A stretch of DNA of 64,000 nt from Chitinophagaceae bacterium (GTDB lineage: Bacteria > Bacteroidota > Bacteroidia > Chitinophagales > Chitinophagaceae), in assembly GCA_020403455.1 (NCBI GenBank), contig JADBXP010000003.1, positions 1-64,000 of the forward strand. The letters run 5' to 3'. Under the pieces are notes generated by a model. The model did no database searches, was not told the DNA's origin, and was given only the letters and a program-made list of their open reading frames with translations. A program made the translations under genes and the position numbers. Below are positions 63,448 to 64,000 of this stretch, in pieces; the first letter of the stretch is position 1; every line of letters starts with the position of its first letter.

Positions 63448-64000
63448 ATGTTAGACAGCATTGAATCGGCCATTGAAGATATTCGCCAGGGAAAACCGGT
63501 GATAGTGGTCGATGATGAAGACAGAGAAAATGAAGGTGATTTTATAGTTGCGGCTGAATTTGCCACACCCGAAATCATCAATTTCATGGTGAAGGAGGGT
63601 AGGGGACTAATCTGTGTTGCCCTTACAGAAGAACGTTGCGCTGCCCTTCAACTGTCTCCGATGGTAACATCCAACACATCCTTGCACGAAACCGCCTTTA
63701 CCGTTTCTGTTGATCTGATCAGCGATGATACCACAACAGGTATCTCAGCTCACGATCGTTCCAAAACAGTTATGGCTTTGGTAGATCCCACTACAAAACC
63801 CGATCAATTGGGCAGGCCCGGACACATCTTTCCTTTGCGTGCTGTTTCAGGTGGCGTACTCAGAAGAGCAGGCCATACAGAAGCTACAGTAGATTTAGCC
63901 CGGTTGGCAGGATTGCAGCCGGGTGGTGCATTGGTTGAAGTTATGAATGAAGATGGCAGCATGGCCCGCCTACCTCAACTACTCGAAATCGGCACCCGTT
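63448..64000 (+). CDS. ribB: 3,4-dihydroxy-2-butanone 4-phosphate synthase (partial)
   Basis: The first 184 codons are present; the window ends before the stop. [20 protein letters not shown] (the acidic metal loop), [40 protein letters not shown] and [12 protein letters not shown] are the RibB signature. It makes the four-carbon precursor of riboflavin from ribulose 5-phosphate. The protein may continue into a GTP cyclohydrolase II domain (RibBA), which cannot be seen here. Confidence 0.95.
   Translation, partial: MLDSIESAIEDIRQGKPVIVVDDEDRENEGDFIVAAEFATPEIINFMVKEGRGLICVALTEERCAALQLSPMVTSNTSLHETAFTVSVDLISDDTTTGISAHDRSKTVMALVDPTTKPDQLGRPGHIFPLRAVSGGVLRRAGHTEATVDLARLAGLQPGGALVEVMNEDGSMARLPQLLEIGTR

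Noticed and set aside
1-64000. CRISPR arrays, rRNA genes, complete insertion sequences
   Set aside because: No regularly spaced short repeats, rRNA sequence or transposase with terminal inverted repeats were seen.

Overview
The window reads as chromosomal DNA of a Bacteroidota bacterium. The signs are a type IX secretion (T9SS) type B sorting domain, PorP/SprF and GldM relatives, Oar-like TonB-dependent receptors, a DUF1080 protein next to a Gfo/Idh oxidoreductase, and repeated TAnnTTTG promoter boxes. The gene content resembles Chitinophagaceae, but that family call is a guess.

Region 1 (1-22.3 kb) is a surface-secretion locus. A GldL-like tail, a GldM/PorM-like protein and a beta-helix protein with a PorG-like barrel are followed, after a terminator, by a 4,412-residue modular adhesin ending in a type B T9SS signal. 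A PorP/SprF-like barrel, a PorE-like TPR/propeller/OmpA protein and a secreted beta/gamma-crystallin-repeat protein come next. This looks like one giant cargo packaged with private paralogues of T9SS motor and anchoring parts.

Region 2 (22.3-28.2 kb) is mostly on the minus strand. It holds an ACP-like protein without its serine, a Gfo/Idh and DUF1080 pair, an unknown protein, dapA and accA, then tRNA-Asp on the plus strand.

Region 3 (28.2-35.8 kb) is accessory DNA at that tRNA. A 5.86-kb AT-rich element lies between perfect 19-bp repeats of the tRNA 3' end. It carries a compact tyrosine recombinase with a full catalytic set, a long recombinase lacking several catalytic residues, a putative HUH-type Rep protein, a cluster of small unknown genes and an S41 peptidase. 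Paired octamers lie inside each end. Beyond it are two more damaged copies of the tRNA-Asp tail and terminator, bracketing a GIY-YIG gene, then a GIY-YIG pseudogene and a beta-hairpin-repeat protein. The tRNA has apparently been invaded repeatedly.

Region 4 (36-49.5 kb) holds a transglutaminase-like protein, a membrane/winged-helix/membrane operon, mutS with a VOC protein and a hydrolase, an M28 peptidase, and a plus-strand housekeeping run (TrmH-family methyltransferase, UbiA-family prenyltransferase, ruvX, def, unknown).

Region 5 (49.5-64 kb) has an ECF sigma factor followed by a membrane protein with seven 28-residue N-terminal repeats and a C-terminal barrel, plus a lipoprotein. A GCS2-type ligase and an ATP-grasp ligase lie divergent from an esterase. 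Two Oar-like receptors and the start of ribB close the window. No CRISPR array, rRNA or intact insertion sequence was seen.
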